From: Ignavibacteriota bacterium
Lineage (GTDB): Bacteria > Bacteroidota > UBA10030 > UBA6906
Assembly: GCA_003161755.1 (NCBI GenBank)
Contig: PMNP01000324.1
Coordinates: forward strand, 1,904-8,346
DNA: 6,443 nucleotides
Direction of reading: 5' to 3'
The translations under genes were made by a program, and so were the position numbers. Below the pieces are notes generated by a model that ran no database searches, had not been told where the DNA came from, and saw nothing but the letters and a program-made list of their open reading frames with translations. Below, in pieces: positions 5,982 to 6,443 of the stretch (the stretch's first letter is position 1; each line of letters opens with the position of its first letter).

Positions 5982-6443
5982 TTAGATAACCTTTGCCTCA
6001 TCGTGCAGGAGCCGCACGAGTTCGGGGACGGCTGTTTTGTCGGTCCCGACAATCTTCCCGGTTCCTTTTGAAGGAGGACGGCGCATCGTCACCGCTTCAA
6101 CGCGTGGGGAACTGGCGGCTGCATTCTTGACTTCGATAGGCTTGCTCTTCGCCGCCATGATCCCCTTCAGTGAAGGATAGCGCGGCTCATTCAACCCTTT
6201 CTGCGCAGTGAAAACCGCCGGGAGTTTCGTTTGAACAGTCTCCTGTCCGCCTTCGATTTCCCTTTCACAGACGACCGTCCCGTCATCCCGCACATCCATT
6301 TTTATGACGACCGTGACCGACGGGAGCTTGAGTAATGCCGCAATAAGAACACCCACCTGCGCGTCATCATAGTCGATCGATTGCTTGCCAAGGAGGACGA
6401 CCTCAGGCGCGATGGTTTTGATTTCCTCCGCAAGACCAAAGGC
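5982..6443 (-). CDS. etfB: Electron transfer flavoprotein subunit beta (FixA family), C-terminal part
   Basis: The last 153 residues are present; roughly the first 100 of a usual 250-260 lie beyond the right window edge. The frame is open through the edge and begins AFGLAEEIKTIAPEVVLLGK, so an internal GTG at 6356 is not the start. Seen: LLGKQSIDYDDAQVG (17-31 of the visible part), which is the nucleotide-binding 'GKQ-ID-D--QVG' motif, and KLPSVT (39-44). CEREIEGGQE (59-68) with TKLPAVFTA (72-80) resembles the ETF-beta signature. LNEPRYPSLKGIMAAKSKPI (84-103) matches the recognition loop with which ETF docks onto partner dehydrogenases, keeping the Leu that aligns with the anchor Leu of human ETFB. 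The beta subunit binds AMP and pairs with EtfA, encoded 27 bp downstream. The usual strong hallmarks of electron-bifurcating ETFs cannot be checked because the N-terminal part is missing. Confidence 0.95.
   Translation of the reverse strand, partial: AFGLAEEIKTIAPEVVLLGKQSIDYDDAQVGVLIAALLKLPSVTVVIKMDVRDDGTVVCEREIEGGQETVQTKLPAVFTAQKGLNEPRYPSLKGIMAAKSKPIEVKNAAASSPRVEAVTMRRPPSKGTGKIVGTDKTAVPELVRLLHDEAKVI

Overview
The window looks like a stretch of ordinary bacterial chromosome with housekeeping and metabolic genes. It shows no phage, transposase, CRISPR, tRNA or rRNA genes. The combination of two secreted peptidases, a UVR-tailed bifunctional nuclease (BFN/DUF151), a non-bifurcating type EtfBA pair and a short palindromic intergenic repeat built on CCTGCCC/GGGCAGG would fit an FCB-group bacterium (Bacteroidota, Ignavibacteriota, Chlorobiota or a relative). 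That assignment is an inference from gene style, not from a marker gene.

Layout. Bases 1-359 (minus) carry the N-terminal part of a secreted S9-family (prolyl oligopeptidase / dipeptidyl aminopeptidase type) peptidase, cut by the window edge. Bases 360-511 form a divergent promoter region holding a 25-bp-period direct repeat. Bases 512-1579 (plus) encode RsgA, the circularly permuted GTPase of 30S ribosome maturation. Bases 1580-1802 are a non-coding spacer with G/A-rich degenerate repeats and a REP-like palindrome. Bases 1803-4259 (plus) encode a secreted M1-family zinc aminopeptidase with a C-terminal HEAT-like region. It converges, with a 46-bp gap, on a minus-strand cluster that reads etfB (partial, 5982-6443), etfA (4983-5954), then a BFN/DUF151 protein with a UVR motif (4306-4902).

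How the genes fit together. EtfB and EtfA form one heterodimeric FAD/AMP electron carrier and are almost certainly cotranscribed (27-bp gap). The BFN gene follows 80 bp later on the same strand and could belong to the same transcript, though no functional link is evident. The S9 and M1 peptidases both carry signal peptides and probably act in the cell envelope or outside on peptides; they flank rsgA but have no visible functional tie to it. I did not find a convincing undescribed system. The best leads are the tandem repeat between the divergent S9 and rsgA genes, the REP-like palindrome, and the etf-BFN linkage.
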